The notes: generated from the letters alone by a model not told the origin. Positions 27,901 through 37,113 are shown, counted from the stretch's first letter. The stretch: DNA of 64,000 nt from Flavobacterium sp. (GCF_029945805.1 NZ_JAQSDH010000044.1:1-64000); one strand, 5' to 3'. Translations and numbers: made by a program.

Positions 27901-28413
27901 AGAAATTAAACGTGCAATTGCAGTTGGGTTTTTATCTTCGATGTGTTTTAATTCACCATTTAATTTGTCACCAATAGGATAATCAGATTGCTTAACTAAA
28001 TCATTAATCATTCCTTGCAATCCCATTGCGCGGCCATCATCTGGAGCATAAATCCGAGTGATTCCGTACTCTTGTAAATCTGCTATTTCACTTGGCAAAA
28101 TAACACCGCCACCGCCGCCAAAAATCTTAATATGACCTGCTCCTTTTTCCTTTAGCAAATCATACATATATTTAAAGTATTCATTATGCCCGCCTTGATA
28201 AGAAGTCAGTGCGATCGCATTAGCATCTTCCTGAATGGCAGTGTTTACCACTTCTTCAACGCTTCTGTCGTGACCTAAGTGAATTACTTCCACGCCAGTA
28301 GATTGAATAATTCTTCGCATGATATTAATTGCAGCATCGTGGCCGTCAAAAAGTGAAGCTGCAGTTACAATTCTAACTTTGTTTTTTGGGATATAAGGTT
28401 GTTCTTGAATCAT
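24988..28413 (-). CDS. icmF: Fused acyl-CoA mutase with built-in G-protein chaperone (IcmF type)
   Basis: Adenosylcobalamin-dependent mutase of 1141 residues. Domains run: B12-binding domain at the N-terminus (FDGHDAA with H25, the base-off cobalt ligand; [12 protein letters not shown]), a MeaI-type GTPase (Walker [10 protein letters not shown], 203-211; NKFD), then the mutase barrel ([34 protein letters not shown]). This order defines IcmF, which interconverts isobutyryl-CoA and butyryl-CoA. Classical methylmalonyl-CoA mutase has B12 at the other end. Substrate is inferred from architecture; some IcmF enzymes also act on isovaleryl- or pivalyl-CoA. It likely serves branched-chain or odd-chain acid catabolism. 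Confidence 0.93.
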   Translation of the reverse strand: MIQEQPYIPKNKVRIVTAASLFDGHDAAINIMRRIIQSTGVEVIHLGHDRSVEEVVNTAIQEDANAIALTSYQGGHNEYFKYMYDLLKEKGAGHIKIFGGGGGVILPSEIADLQEYGITRIYAPDDGRAMGLQGMINDLVKQSDYPIGDKLNGELKHIEDKNPTAIARLISAAENFPEIAKPVFDKIHTLNETSKIPVLGITGTGGAGKSSLVDELVRRFLIDFPEKTIGLISVDPSKRKTGGALLGDRIRMNAINNPRVYMRSLATRQSNLALSKYVAEAIQVLKAAKYDIIILETSGIGQSDTEIMDHSDVSLYVMTPEFGAATQLEKIDMLDFADLVAINKFDKRGALDAIRDVKKQYQRNHNLWDANPDDMPVIGTIASQFNDPGMNSLYKRVMDKIVEKTGADLKSTFEITREMSEKIFVIPPHRTRYLSEIAENNRKYDATVLTQVEVAQKLYGIYKTIDSVNKKSPKFDKAGIDVNSLNFNTDNKDFLNLLIKEFDRVKMNLDPFNWEVIITWNDKVTQYKNPVYSFKVRDKEIKIQTHTESLSHSQIPKIALPKYQAWGDILRWNLQENVPGEFPFASGLYPFKREGEDPSRMFAGEGGPERTNKRFHYVSAGLPAKRLSTAFDSVTLYGNNPDLRPDIYGKIGNAGVSICCLDDAKKLYSGFDLSHPLTSVSMTINGPAPMLLGFFMNAAIDQNCEKYIVENNLQVQIEERINEIYKEKGLSRPKYSGELPAGNDGLGLMLLGVTGDQVLPNDVYQEIKVKTLTQVRGTVQADILKEDQAQNTCIFSTEFALRLMGDVQEYFIQKNIRNFYSVSISGYHIAEAGANPITQLAFTLSNGFTYVEYYLSRGMDINDFGPNLSFFFSNGVDAEYAVIGRVARKIWAKAMKNKYGANERAQMLKYHIQTSGRSLHAQEIDFNDIRTTLQALYAIYDNCNSLHTNAYDEAITTPTEESVRRAMAIQLIINKELGLAKNENPIQGSFIIEELTDLVEDAVLLEFDRITERGGVLGAMETMYQRSKIQEESLYYETLKHTGEFPIIGVNTFLSSKGSPTVLPAEVIRATEEEKQEQIKTLENLHISYHDKEDEQIEALQNAAITNENIFDVLMEATKYCSLGQITAGLFEVGGQYRRNM

Positions 28414-28727
28414 TGCTAATTAAATGTCTGATTTGAGCACGCAATTTAGGGATTTTTCAAAAAATTGCCTATTAAATAAGGTAAAACATAAAAATAAGTT
28501 TTTATAAAAGTAAGTCTTGAAATTGCGAAATGATTTGAAATTATATCTTCAAAGTTACACACGTTCATTTGTTGTCAAATTTACAATTTTGTAATGTATT
28601 GGTAAAGATTGAACTATAAATTTAAAAGCTAAAAAAAGCTAAAGGTTTATCATAATAAAGTTCTAATTATAGTCTACCATTAATTTTTTGGCTTTATTTT
28701 TGCAAGACCTTGAAAAAAAAATTTCCT
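28414..28727. other. Intergenic region, 314 bp
   Basis: The region between the divergent icmF and DUF4197 genes is very AT-rich. A short direct repeat (AAAAGCTAAAAAAAGCTAAAGG) lies near 28626. I see no cobalamin riboswitch signature and no small gene. The DUF4197 promoter box is at 28695. Confidence 0.5.
28695..28702 (+). promoter_or_regulatory. Candidate -7 box of DUF4197 gene
   Basis: TATTTTTG, a perfect TAnnTTTG, ends 25 bp before the ATG at 28728 and excludes little but the in-frame TTG at 28710, which would leave a 7-base leader. Confidence 0.5.
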
Positions 28728-29447
28728 ATGAAAAAGTTAGTATTATTCTCTTCCGCTTTTATGTTCTCCTTTGTTTTTATGAGTTGTGCCGAATTACAAC
28801 AAGTTGCCAATCAATTTCCACAAGTAGGTTCAGTTGGTGGTGTTGATATTGGAGCTGGATTAAAAGAAGCTCTGAATAATGGAATTTCTAAACAAGTAAC
28901 AAAATTGACTGCGCTTGATGGTTTTTACAAAAATGAAGCGGTTAAGATTTTAATGCCCGAAGAATTACAAAAAGTAGATAAAGCATTGCGAAAAATTGGA
29001 TTGAGTTCCTTGGCAGATGACGGAATAAAAATGTTGAATCGCGCTGCTGAAGATGCTGTAAAAGAATCGACTCCTATTTTTGTTGATGCCGTAAAAAACA
29101 TGAGTTTTGCCGATGCCAAAAATATTTTAATGGGAAACCAAAGTGCCGCTACTACCTATTTGCAAAGTACAACTACAACTGCATTGTATGCTAAATTCAA
29201 CCCGGTAATTAAGAATTCATTTGCTAAAGTCGGTGCTGATAAAGTTTGGACAAACATCATTGCTAAATATAACAAGATTCCTTTCGTAACAAAAGTTAAT
29301 CCAGATTTAACGGATTATACTACCAATAAAGCTTTAGAAGGAGTTTACAAAATGATTGCTGTTGAAGAAAAAAACATTAGAACTAACTTAAATTCGAGAA
29401 CATCTTCTTTGTTGCAACAAGTATTTGCCATGCAGGACAAAAAATAA
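28728..29447 (+). CDS. DUF4197 family lipoprotein
   Basis: Envelope lipoprotein of 239 residues. The lipobox ends FMSCAE with the lipidated cysteine at about 20. The mature part is mostly helical and contains GLKEALNNGISKQVTKL and MPEELQKVDKALRKIGL, typical of DUF4197, a widespread proteobacterial and bacteroidotal family of unknown function. A small promoter-terminator unit follows the gene; its hairpin could also end this transcript. Confidence 0.9.
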   Translation: MKKLVLFSSAFMFSFVFMSCAELQQVANQFPQVGSVGGVDIGAGLKEALNNGISKQVTKLTALDGFYKNEAVKILMPEELQKVDKALRKIGLSSLADDGIKMLNRAAEDAVKESTPIFVDAVKNMSFADAKNILMGNQSAATTYLQSTTTTALYAKFNPVIKNSFAKVGADKVWTNIIAKYNKIPFVTKVNPDLTDYTTNKALEGVYKMIAVEEKNIRTNLNSRTSSLLQQVFAMQDKK

Positions 29448-29495
29448 TATAAATTTTTAGAAATCAATAACATAAGAATAACATTTGCTTAACAC

Positions 29496-29523
29496 TTGAG
29501 CTTAAAAAGACACTGTATATTTG
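29496..29523 (+). promoter_or_regulatory. Strong promoter of short transcript
   Basis: TTG (29496-29498), a spacer of exactly 17 bases, then TATATTTG (29516-29523). This is the best full match to the Bacteroidota promoter in the window, and no gene starts after it. Confidence 0.6.
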
Positions 29524-29528
29524 TAGTG

Positions 29529-29607
29529 TAATAAATTTGGTTTTTTATTATATTGGTTTAGGTTAGTTAAAAAATCCGATGTTCTTTATTGAGCATCGGT
29601 TTTTTTT
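29529..29607 (+). ncRNA. Candidate small RNA, about 80 nt
   Basis: The segment lies between a consensus promoter (29496-29523) and an intrinsic terminator (29569-29607), with no start codon leading to a sensible frame. It contains TTGGTTTAGGTTAGTT followed by an A-run and the terminator hairpin; a similar GGTTAG-A-run-hairpin order recurs in the unit at 32170-32270. Existence of the RNA is inference. Confidence 0.42.
29569..29607 (+). terminator. Terminator of short transcript / DUF4197 gene
   Basis: CCGATG pairs with CATCGG, extended by A-run against T-run with one mismatch; loop TTCTTTATTGAG; eight T residues follow. It stops transcription immediately before the end of the opposing hydrolase gene. 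Confidence 0.8.
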
Positions 29608-29608
29608 G

Positions 29609-30391
29609 TCAAATAGTTTTGAGAAAGGAAATTACATTTTTGTTAAAAATGGCTGATTGCTCCACATTTACAACATGACCACATTTTTCTATCACAAACA
29701 ATTTTGAAGATTTATAATGATTTTCAACGACCTGTCGTACAGAAGGTAAAAACATATAATCTTCGTCTCCCATAACATATAAAGTAGGAATATTTAATTC
29801 CATTTGTCTAAACCACTTCAAAACTGGATTAATTTCTGCCGTAAGTTTGAACCACTTAATAAACTCTTTCTGATACAGTTTTTTGGCTTCATTAATAAAT
29901 AGTAGTCGAGATTGTTTATGACTCTTCTTAGGCATGATCACAAAGGCGAAAAATTGATACAAAACCAAGTAAGGCAACACATATTTAAACATATTTCCTA
30001 GTCGCATTAATACTTGCGAGCGAAAATTCATTTTTAAAATTGCTCCACCGAGTATCATACTTTGCACTCGCGTAGGATGCAATTCTGCTAATTGACGAAT
30101 TAGAATTGTACCAAGAGAAATTCCAATAAAATGGGATTTTTCAATTTTTAAATGATTTAGGACTTCAAGGATATCATTAGCCAAAGACGAAAAGGTATAT
30201 TTCTGTTTGAAAGCTGTTTTTAAAGTAGTTTTTGATTCTCCATGACCTCGTAAATCAAGTAATAAAACATTAAAGTGACTTTTAAAATCCCGAATTTGTT
30301 TAAACCAAATTGACGAACTTCCGCCAGCACCATGGACAAAAGTTACCCATTGGCTGCTGTTTTTATTTTCGTAAATGGTATAATTTATCAC
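29609..30391 (-). CDS. Alpha/beta-fold hydrolase
   Basis: Cytoplasmic hydrolase of 260 residues. Oxyanion segment FVHGAGGSSSIW (18-29), LLLDLRGHGES, nucleophile elbow GISLGT, an acid in YVMGDEDYMF, and catalytic histidine in EKCGHVVNVEQS are all present. The substrate is unknown; the family includes esterases, haloperoxidase-like enzymes and C-C hydrolases. It follows the BtuF-like gene after 33 bp on the same strand, so pyrF, the BtuF-like gene and this one may form one transcript. Confidence 0.9.
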   Translation of the reverse strand: MINYTIYENKNSSQWVTFVHGAGGSSSIWFKQIRDFKSHFNVLLLDLRGHGESKTTLKTAFKQKYTFSSLANDILEVLNHLKIEKSHFIGISLGTILIRQLAELHPTRVQSMILGGAILKMNFRSQVLMRLGNMFKYVLPYLVLYQFFAFVIMPKKSHKQSRLLFINEAKKLYQKEFIKWFKLTAEINPVLKWFRQMELNIPTLYVMGDEDYMFLPSVRQVVENHYKSSKLFVIEKCGHVVNVEQSAIFNKNVISFLKTI

Positions 30392-30424
30392 TTTTATATT
30401 TTGTGCAAATGTATTATTTTAAAA

Positions 30425-31222
30425 TCAAATTTTTTGATGCATTCTTTTGAAATAATCAAATGCTTTTGCAACCCGACTTCCGTACCAAGAAAACATCTCA
30501 CCATCAACAAAAACTGTTACGGCATGATGTGTATATCTTCCCAATTCAAATGCATGTTCATCCGCAAACGGAAAGGGTTCAGAAGATAGTAAAACCAAAT
30601 CCGGATCGCCTTGAATACGCATTTTCTGAATTATTATTTCCGGATAACGCTCTTCCCTATTTTCATATATGTTTTGAAAATTATTCAGCTTAAGCATTTC
30701 ATTAATGAAGGTATTGTTTCCAGCAACCATATAGGGATTTGCCCAAATAAAATAAGCCACCGATTTTACTGCTTTATTTTTAATAAAATTTAGAAAATCT
30801 TGATGTGCAAAATTAATTTTATCGGTCCATTTTTGAGCTTCAATTCTTTTATTGAATAAATTTCCAAAGTCTTCAATCATTTTTAGATTATCCTCCAAAG
30901 TTATAATATCGGTAACCCAAACTGGACAAATTTTAGATAATTCTTCGACCATTTCTTTAGTATTTTCTTCTTTGTTTGCAATGATAATGTCGGGTTGCAA
31001 TAACCGGATTTTCTCGAAATTCACTTTTTTAGTGCCTCCGATAATCTTCTTAGTCGATTTTAGATGATATGGATGCACACAGAATTTGGTTATCCCAAGT
31101 ATACTCTCCTCCAAACCTAAGTCAACTAACAATTCCGTTTGAGAGGGAACCAATGAAATTATGCGATTTGGAGTAATTTCAAAACTATGTTGATTGCCTA
31201 ATTGATCTGTGACTATTTTCAA
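30425..31222 (-). CDS. BtuF-like metal/cobalamin-binding protein without signal peptide
   Basis: Helical-backbone substrate-binding protein of 265 residues. [30 protein letters not shown] and [14 protein letters not shown] are typical of BtuF/FepB-type binding proteins. The N-terminus ([14 protein letters not shown]) is polar: there is no signal peptide or lipobox, so the protein would stay in the cytoplasm or use another route. It starts with TTG overlapping the pyrF stop (TTGA), with no in-frame ATG upstream. No permease or ATPase gene is near. A B12-related role would fit the B12-dependent mutase at 24988, but that is inference. Confidence 0.82.
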   Translation of the reverse strand: MKIVTDQLGNQHSFEITPNRIISLVPSQTELLVDLGLEESILGITKFCVHPYHLKSTKKIIGGTKKVNFEKIRLLQPDIIIANKEENTKEMVEELSKICPVWVTDIITLEDNLKMIEDFGNLFNKRIEAQKWTDKINFAHQDFLNFIKNKAVKSVAYFIWANPYMVAGNNTFINEMLKLNNFQNIYENREERYPEIIIQKMRIQGDPDLVLLSSEPFPFADEHAFELGRYTHHAVTVFVDGEMFSWYGSRVAKAFDYFKRMHQKI

Positions 31223-32046
31223 GATGCATACTTATTTCGCAAGATGACTTCCATTTCTTGTTGCATTTTTAAGGCTTCTTCCCTTGCTTTTTGAGCAAAA
31301 TCGTTTCCGTTGGAAGCATAAATAATTCCACGAGAGGAGTTTATTAGAAGTCCAATATTTTCATTCATGCCGTATTTACAAACTTCTTTCAAACTTCCAC
31401 CTTGAGTTCCAACACCAGGTACTAAAAGAAAGCTTTCTGGAATTATTTTACGGATTTCTGAAAAATATTCCGCTTTAGTAGCGCCAACTACATACATTAA
31501 TCTTTCGGGATTTTTCCAAGTTTGCGAGGTTTCGATAACCGTTTTGTACAATTCTTTTCCCCCTAAATCTTTTGTCTGAAAATCAAACGCTCCTTCATTC
31601 GATGTAAGTGCGAGTAAAATGGCGTGCTTGTTTTCAAAAGCTAGAAAAGGTTCAACCGAATCTTTTCCCATATAAGGTGCAACGGTTACGCTGTCAAAAT
31701 TCAAATCTTCAAAAAAAGCTTTCGCATACATTGTTGATGTATTTCCAATATCGCCCCGTTTGGCATCGGCAATAGTAAAAATATCGGGATGTCTTTCGTT
31801 CAGATAAGTAATCGTTTTTTGTAGTGCCAGCCAACCTTTGATTCCGTAGGCTTCGTAAAAAGCTGTATTGGGTTTATAAGAAACACACAAATCGTGTGTT
31901 GCATCAATGATGGCTTTATTGAATTCGAATAATGGATCTTCAAGCTCTAGTAAATGTTGAGGAATTTTACTTAAATCCACATCAAGACCAATACAGAGAA
32001 AGGATTTTTTATTTTGTATTTGCTGAACGATTTCTTGTGTAGTCAT
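31219..32046 (-). CDS. pyrF: Orotidine 5'-phosphate decarboxylase
   Basis: Last step of UMP synthesis, decarboxylating OMP. It has 275 residues, the longer type 2 form found in Bacteroidota. [14 protein letters not shown] at the start, the catalytic [14 protein letters not shown] with the Lys-Asp network, [15 protein letters not shown] and [10 protein letters not shown] are diagnostic. It is probably the first gene of an operon with the overlapping BtuF-like gene and the hydrolase. Confidence 0.96.
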   Translation of the reverse strand: MTTQEIVQQIQNKKSFLCIGLDVDLSKIPQHLLELEDPLFEFNKAIIDATHDLCVSYKPNTAFYEAYGIKGWLALQKTITYLNERHPDIFTIADAKRGDIGNTSTMYAKAFFEDLNFDSVTVAPYMGKDSVEPFLAFENKHAILLALTSNEGAFDFQTKDLGGKELYKTVIETSQTWKNPERLMYVVGATKAEYFSEIRKIIPESFLLVPGVGTQGGSLKEVCKYGMNENIGLLINSSRGIIYASNGNDFAQKAREEALKMQQEMEVILRNKYAS

Positions 32047-32169
32047 ATTTGTTTAGTTGCCTGTCTGCCGGAAAGTAGTTATGGTACAAAGTTACACATT
32101 GGAATTGAAAAGTGAAAGTTTTATAACATTACTCGAAAATTATGTAACCCTATCCAAACACTGACGAAA

Positions 32170-32177
32170 TACCTTTG
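32170..32177 (+). promoter_or_regulatory. Candidate promoter of short leader or sRNA
   Basis: TACCTTTG fits TAnnTTTG; no clear TTG lies 17-23 bases upstream. It begins a unit that ends in the hairpin at 32240-32270. Confidence 0.4.
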
Positions 32178-32182
32178 TAGAA

Positions 32183-32270
32183 CTAATGATAAAGACCTAC
32201 ATTTATTGTTGGTCCAATTGTAAAAAGTTGGGGTTAGAAAAAAAAGCTGTATTCAAAATACAGCTTTTTT
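32183..32270 (+). ncRNA. Candidate short transcript or attenuated leader
   Basis: About 90 bases between a -7 box and a strong terminator, without a credible coding frame. AGTTGGGGTTAGAAAAAAAA runs into the hairpin, resembling the unit at 29529. It lies 50 bp before the AraC-type gene, so it may be either an independent sRNA or a leader with an attenuator for that operon. Confidence 0.35.
32240..32270 (+). terminator. Terminator or attenuator before AraC-type gene
   Basis: AAAAAAGCTGTATT pairs perfectly with AATACAGCTTTTTT around a three-base loop, ending in six T residues. Confidence 0.85.
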
Positions 32271-32319
32271 GATAGGAATATTTCGTTACATTTACAAAAA
32301 TAACTCTAATCATATCAAT

Positions 32320-32877
32320 ATGAAAATATTTGTTAAATTTGATTTCAACGCAGTTTGTCGAAGAGTTTTAGAGGAAACCCTCATCAAGCATTCTATAAAA
32401 TATCGAGTGTTAGGCTTTGGAGAAATCGATATCTTAGAAAAAATAGATAACGAAGTTTTGGCGGCACTCACTGAAGACCTCAAACACTATAGTATCGATA
32501 TAATTGAGAACCAGAAAACAGTATTGGTTCAAAAAATAAAGGACGTTATTACTGAGATGATTCACAATTCAGACTTAGTGACTGTAAAAAGTTCTGTTTA
32601 TCTTGCTGAGAAATTGAGTCATAGTTATGGTTACCTTTCTAATTTATTTTCGGATGTAACGTATACCTCAATTGAAAATTACATCATAATGCAAAAAATT
32701 GAATATGCAAAACAGTTAATGGTCAGCACTGATTTGAGCTTGACCGAAATTGCTTTTCAGCTCAATTACTCAAGTGTCGCTCATTTAAGTACTCAATTTA
32801 AAAATGCAACGGGAATTACACCTTCTGCATTTCAAAGAATAATTTCAAAAAGACGAGAAATTGCTAACAAAAAATAA
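32320..32877 (+). CDS. AraC-family transcriptional regulator
   Basis: DNA-binding protein of 185 residues. The N-terminal 75 residues (KIFVKFDFNAVCRRVLEETL) form a small alpha/beta domain seen in flavobacterial short AraC regulators. The C-terminal 100 hold the double helix-turn-helix: SHSYGYLSNLFSDV (first) and LSLTEIAFQLNYSSVAHLST with GITPSAFQR (second, the AraC signature). The ATG at 32320 is chosen because the in-frame codon at 32269 lies inside the terminator hairpin. The response regulator gene follows after 6 bp, so they form one operon with the kinase. Confidence 0.9.
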   Translation: MKIFVKFDFNAVCRRVLEETLIKHSIKYRVLGFGEIDILEKIDNEVLAALTEDLKHYSIDIIENQKTVLVQKIKDVITEMIHNSDLVTVKSSVYLAEKLSHSYGYLSNLFSDVTYTSIENYIIMQKIEYAKQLMVSTDLSLTEIAFQLNYSSVAHLSTQFKNATGITPSAFQRIISKRREIANKK

Positions 32878-32883
32878 CAGATA

Positions 32884-33330
32884 GTGGATAGAGATTATAT
32901 ACATATTATTTTGGCTGATGATGACGAAGACGACAGAATGCTCTTCAGAGACGCCTTTGGTGAACTAAGAATAAAGACTAAGGTAAATACGTTTAACGAC
33001 GGCGTAGAATTGATGGACTACCTTAATACACCTGATTCTATTTTACCTAACGTCTTGTTTCTTGATTTAAACATGCCTAAGAAAAATGGAATTGAATGTT
33101 TGTATGAAATAAAAAAAGACCCCCGTTTCGATGATATCGCAATTGCAATTTTCTCTACCTCTTCATCTGAAGAACATATTGAAGAGACGTTTGTGCAAGG
33201 TGCCAACATCTATATTAAAAAACCAAGTGATTTTACAACTTTGAAAAAAGTATTATCAGACGTGGTAACACTAAATTGGCAGTATCACACATCCGGCTTA
33301 AATAGAGATAACTTTTTATTGAGATTATAA
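32884..33330 (+). CDS. Rcp1-like single-domain response regulator
   Basis: Receiver-only protein of 148 residues: acidic cluster DDDEDD (12-17), acceptor D61 in FLDLNMPKKNG, S/T in FSTSSS and K113 in IKKPSD. No output domain is present. Such regulators usually pair with phytochrome-like kinases whose HisKA core reads SHDLQEPLR, exactly as in the next gene. The start is GTG at 32884, six bases after the AraC-type stop; the ATG in DDRML is too far inside the domain. Confidence 0.92.
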   Translation: MDRDYIHIILADDDEDDRMLFRDAFGELRIKTKVNTFNDGVELMDYLNTPDSILPNVLFLDLNMPKKNGIECLYEIKKDPRFDDIAIAIFSTSSSEEHIEETFVQGANIYIKKPSDFTTLKKVLSDVVTLNWQYHTSGLNRDNFLLRL

Positions 33331-33355
33331 ATTTTATTTATAAGTTATTGCAATC

Positions 33356-35149
33356 ATGGAAATTAAGAGAATTTATAAATCTACCATCTTTCTCAAAATT
33401 ATTTTTGTGGTGTCTATTTTTGCTATTTTTTTTATTTCAGCAGTTACTTATAAACATATTAGTATACTTAATGATTCTTCTAAATCGGTCAACCATTCTT
33501 ACGATGTCAATTTGGAATTAGAACGTCTGTTTTCTTATTTAATAGATTCTGAGACAGGGCAACGCGGATTCTTAATCACTAAAGACTATGCTTTTTTAAA
33601 ACCATATGAAGATTCCAAAGAAAAAATTCATCGTTCGTTTGCTTTAGTTAAAAGCTATACAAAAAACAATCCCGCTCAAGAAAAGAATCTTAGAAAGCTT
33701 GAATTTTATATCAGTAAAAGGCAAAATTATCTTTCAGCAACCTTACAAATGGCGTATTCAAAACCAATATCAGATCAAGTGCTACAAGAGAAACTGATTA
33801 TTGGAAAAGCAGCTATGGATAGCATCAGAACTCAGATAAATGAAATGATTCTGTTTGAGAAAAAATTATTAAAAAACAGAGAAATCGATTATTTTGATAC
33901 TATGGAGGTCACTCCTGTTTTTGTTTACATAACGCTTCTAATCACACTCTTATTAATCTCTATTTCCTATATGAGAATTAATAAGGATTTAGACAAACTA
34001 AAAATTTCAAATAATAGTTTGTCTGTAATGAACGAATCAAATAATCTTGCAGAAATCATAGGTAATTTTGGTAGTTGGCAAATAAACGTCGATACCAAAG
34101 AATATACTTCTTCAGATAATAGTTATCGATTACTTGGGTTTCAACCTCATTCCTTTTTTGCAAGTCAGGAAAATTTCATGAAACATATTCATCCCGACGA
34201 TATATCGGCTTTCAGAAATGCAAATGAACAAATGGTTGTTGATGGCTATTTAGCCCCATTCACCTATAGAGCAATCCGCAAAGATAAGAAACTAAGATAT
34301 TTTAGAACAACTGGTAGAATTGTAACCAATAAATCAGGCGACGAAATTTTAATTGGAACCACCAGCGATGTGACGGATGAAGTTCTTGTATCATTATCAT
34401 TGGAACAACAAAACTTGGAGCTAGAAGCTAGCAATAAAGAACTCTTGGCTTTCAATTATGTGGCAAGCCATGATTTACAGGAACCTTTGCGAAAAATTCA
34501 AACCTTCGTTTCACGATTATCAGATAAAGAATATGACAATCTTTCTGATAATGGGAAAGAATTTATGGGAAGAATTAACAATTCTGTTGAGCGCATGCGA
34601 ATTCTAATTGATGATTTACTGCAATATTCAAGAACGACCAAAACGGAGAAAATATTTGAAGAAATTGATTTAAACGAGTTACTAGAATATGCCAAAAGTG
34701 ATTTGCAACAAACAATTGATGAAAAGAAAGCTCTTATTCAAAATGAAAAATTACCCAAAATTAAGGCAATTCCTTTCCAAATTCAGCAACTATTTGCCAA
34801 TCTTATGGGAAATTCATTAAAATATTGCAAGGAGGATGTTGCGCCGAGAATTAAAATTAAATGCAGAAAAATAATCGCGGCCGAGGAAGAGCAAATTCCT
34901 AAAAGCACAAAAGAGAAGTTTTATAAAATCACGTTTAAAGATAACGGAATCGGATTTGAACAAGAATATGCCGAAAAGATTTTTGTGCTTTTCAACCGTC
35001 TTCACAATAAGAATGAATATGCTGGAACTGGAATTGGATTGGCTATTTGCAAGAAAATTGTAGAAAACCATAAAGGATTTATTTTCGCTGAATCAAAACC
35101 AAATGCGGGTTCAACGTTTACAGTTTACCTGCCTGAGGAAAATAGTTAA
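33356..35149 (+). CDS. CHASE3-PAS sensor histidine kinase
   Basis: Membrane kinase of 597 residues. TM1 (about 11-31), extracytoplasmic CHASE3 domain (about 38-180, with SETGQRGFLITKD), TM2 (about 188-206), PAS domain with PAC (about 225-345), HisKA with H372 in YVASHDLQEPLRKIQTF, and HATPase with GNSLKYC, DNGIGFEQEYAEKIF and GTGIGLAICKKIV. It lies 25 bp after its likely partner regulator and ends at a clear terminator. The signal sensed is unknown. Confidence 0.94.
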   Translation: MEIKRIYKSTIFLKIIFVVSIFAIFFISAVTYKHISILNDSSKSVNHSYDVNLELERLFSYLIDSETGQRGFLITKDYAFLKPYEDSKEKIHRSFALVKSYTKNNPAQEKNLRKLEFYISKRQNYLSATLQMAYSKPISDQVLQEKLIIGKAAMDSIRTQINEMILFEKKLLKNREIDYFDTMEVTPVFVYITLLITLLLISISYMRINKDLDKLKISNNSLSVMNESNNLAEIIGNFGSWQINVDTKEYTSSDNSYRLLGFQPHSFFASQENFMKHIHPDDISAFRNANEQMVVDGYLAPFTYRAIRKDKKLRYFRTTGRIVTNKSGDEILIGTTSDVTDEVLVSLSLEQQNLELEASNKELLAFNYVASHDLQEPLRKIQTFVSRLSDKEYDNLSDNGKEFMGRINNSVERMRILIDDLLQYSRTTKTEKIFEEIDLNELLEYAKSDLQQTIDEKKALIQNEKLPKIKAIPFQIQQLFANLMGNSLKYCKEDVAPRIKIKCRKIIAAEEEQIPKSTKEKFYKITFKDNGIGFEQEYAEKIFVLFNRLHNKNEYAGTGIGLAICKKIVENHKGFIFAESKPNAGSTFTVYLPEENS

Positions 35150-35180
35150 TTTGATTTAATATATTGAATTCTAATATTTT

Positions 35181-35207
35181 AATCCTATAGTTACTATAGG
35201 ATTTTTT
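35181..35207 (+). terminator. Terminator of AraC-regulator-kinase operon
   Basis: AATCCTATAG pairs with CTATAGGATT around a TTA loop and is followed by a T run. Confidence 0.82.
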
Positions 35208-35369
35208 ATTTATACAAATAAACACAGTACTTCCCGAATGGAAATACTATAACATTTCGGAAAAAAGCTATAACAAAAGCATTTACCATTCGATGCAACT
35301 TTGCACTGTTAAAAAAAAGGAAAAGCGTTTCTAAATGAGACGCATAATAGTAAACTAAAATTAAATACC

Positions 35370-35930
35370 ATGAAAACAATTTTAAGAAATTCAGCAAAAT
35401 TAGCCCTAGTTGCCCTATGTCTATTAGGTTCAACTACCATGTCAGCTCAGGACACAACAATAACGGATACAAAAAATTACGATCAAGGATTTCGCCTTGG
35501 ATTCGGACTAAGTGGCGGTGTGCCCTTGAATGCAGAGCCTTATGAATTTAATGTTGGTGGTGATGTTCGATTACAATATGATTTATCTACAAGATATTCA
35601 CTTACATTGACAACAGGTTTCAATAACTTTTTCATCAATGGTGATGATAATGACTTAGGGTATATTCCTGTAAAAGCTGGATTTAAAGCCTTCGTTTTAA
35701 AAGATCAACTTTATTTAATTGGAGAAGTTGGTGGTGCATTCGCAGTAACTAATGGTTATAATGACAGTTCACTTCTACTAAGTCCTGGAATAGGATATGC
35801 TAACAAATATTTTGATGCTAGTTTAAGATACGAACATTACACAAATTTTCCAAAATTGAACAATGATGGAACAACAGGAAAAGGTTTGGGAATGATTGCT
35901 TTGAGACTTGCTTATGGATTTAAAATTTAA
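35370..35930 (+). CDS. Exported beta-barrel-like protein
   Basis: It has 186 residues with a signal peptide ending TMSAQD (about 1-28). The rest is a series of short alternating strands with glycine turns and a terminal aromatic-rich strand (LGMIALRLAYGFKI), suggesting a small outer-membrane beta-barrel of the OmpA/porin-like kind. The function is not known. It is flanked by terminators on both sides, so it is monocistronic. Confidence 0.8.
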   Translation: MKTILRNSAKLALVALCLLGSTTMSAQDTTITDTKNYDQGFRLGFGLSGGVPLNAEPYEFNVGGDVRLQYDLSTRYSLTLTTGFNNFFINGDDNDLGYIPVKAGFKAFVLKDQLYLIGEVGGAFAVTNGYNDSSLLLSPGIGYANKYFDASLRYEHYTNFPKLNNDGTTGKGLGMIALRLAYGFKI

Positions 35931-35964
35931 TTAAGTTCAAATTTAAAACCAAATAAGCAAAAGA

Positions 35965-35997
35965 AAAGGGCTAACAATAATTGTTAGCCCTTTTTTA
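35965..35997. terminator. Bidirectional terminator
   Basis: AAAAGGGCTAACAAT pairs with ATTGTTAGCCCTTTT with flanking A and T runs, between the exported protein gene and prfA. Confidence 0.88.
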
Positions 35998-36016
35998 TTT
36001 TTACAAGTTTTTATTC

Positions 36017-37090
36017 TTAGAAAACTTCACTTTCTTTAAGTTTCTCCATATTGTTAACTAATTGAAGTTCATCAACAAATTTTTGGATTTTCCCGTTCAT
36101 CACCCCATCCATATCAAAAACATCTAATCCTATTCGGTGATCTGTTACCCGACCTTGCGCATAATTGTAGGTACGGATTTTTGCAGATCGGTCGCCAGAA
36201 CTTACTTGTGACGTGCGTTTTGTGGCGTCTTCCGCTTGTTTTTTAGCTAATTCTTGTTCGTACAAACGAGAACGCAATACATCAAGTGCTTTATCTTTAT
36301 TCTTGTGCTGCGATTTTTGGTCTTGACATTGAGCCACCAAACCTGAAGGAATATGTGTCAATCGCACCGCTGATTTTGTAGTATTTACTGATTGTCCACC
36401 CGGTCCAGACGAACAGAAGAAATCAACACGAACATCATTCATATCAATTTGTACATCAAATTCTTCCGCTTCTGGCAAAACCATAACTGTTGCTGCAGAA
36501 GTGTGAACACGTCCTTGAGTTTCCGTTTGTGGAACACGTTGTACACGATGTACTCCCGCTTCAAATTTCAATGTTCCGTAAACATCTTCACCTGTAACTT
36601 CAAAAATCACCTCTTTAAATCCTCCAGAAGTTCCTTCGTTCATATCAACAGTTGAAGTTCTCCAACCGCGAGCTTCACAATATTTAGTGTACATTCTGTA
36701 TAAATCTCCAGCAAAAATCGAAGCTTCGTCCCCACCAGTTCCGGCACGGATTTCAACCATTACGTTTTTCGCATCCTCAGCGTCTTTAGGAATCAGTAAA
36801 AACTTGATCTCTTCTTCCAATTCAGGTAAACGATTTTTAGCTTCATCCATTTGCATTTTAGCCATTTCAACCATTTCTGCGTCAGAACCATCTGCTAAAA
36901 TTTCATTAGCTTCCGCAATATTTCCTGTGATGTTGATAAGCTCTTCGCGCTTTTCCATCAAGTTTTTTAATCCTTTGTATTCTTGATTTAACTGTACATA
37001 ACGTTTTTGATCAGAGATAATATCGGGTTGAATTATCAAATCCGAAATTTCATCAAAACGTTGTTTTACATATTGCAATCTTTCTAACAT
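36017..37090 (-). CDS. prfA: Peptide chain release factor 1
   Basis: Terminates translation at UAA and UAG. It has 357 residues. The stop-codon recognition loop region reads [18 protein letters not shown] (PxT-type, here PQT), and the peptidyl-hydrolysis motif GGQ lies in [29 protein letters not shown] and [14 protein letters not shown] are further RF1 signatures. The start codon sits 23 bp after a TATTTTTG box on the minus strand. No hemK/prmC gene follows it. Confidence 0.97.
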   Translation of the reverse strand: MLERLQYVKQRFDEISDLIIQPDIISDQKRYVQLNQEYKGLKNLMEKREELINITGNIAEANEILADGSDAEMVEMAKMQMDEAKNRLPELEEEIKFLLIPKDAEDAKNVMVEIRAGTGGDEASIFAGDLYRMYTKYCEARGWRTSTVDMNEGTSGGFKEVIFEVTGEDVYGTLKFEAGVHRVQRVPQTETQGRVHTSAATVMVLPEAEEFDVQIDMNDVRVDFFCSSGPGGQSVNTTKSAVRLTHIPSGLVAQCQDQKSQHKNKDKALDVLRSRLYEQELAKKQAEDATKRTSQVSSGDRSAKIRTYNYAQGRVTDHRIGLDVFDMDGVMNGKIQKFVDELQLVNNMEKLKESEVF

Positions 37091-37113
37091 AGTACTATCT
37101 TTATTTTCGAGTG

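Noticed and set aside
28414..28709. Possible cobalamin riboswitch upstream of B12-dependent icmF
   Set aside because: I looked for B12-box-like GCCACTG elements in the icmF leader and found none; the spacer is simple AT-rich sequence.
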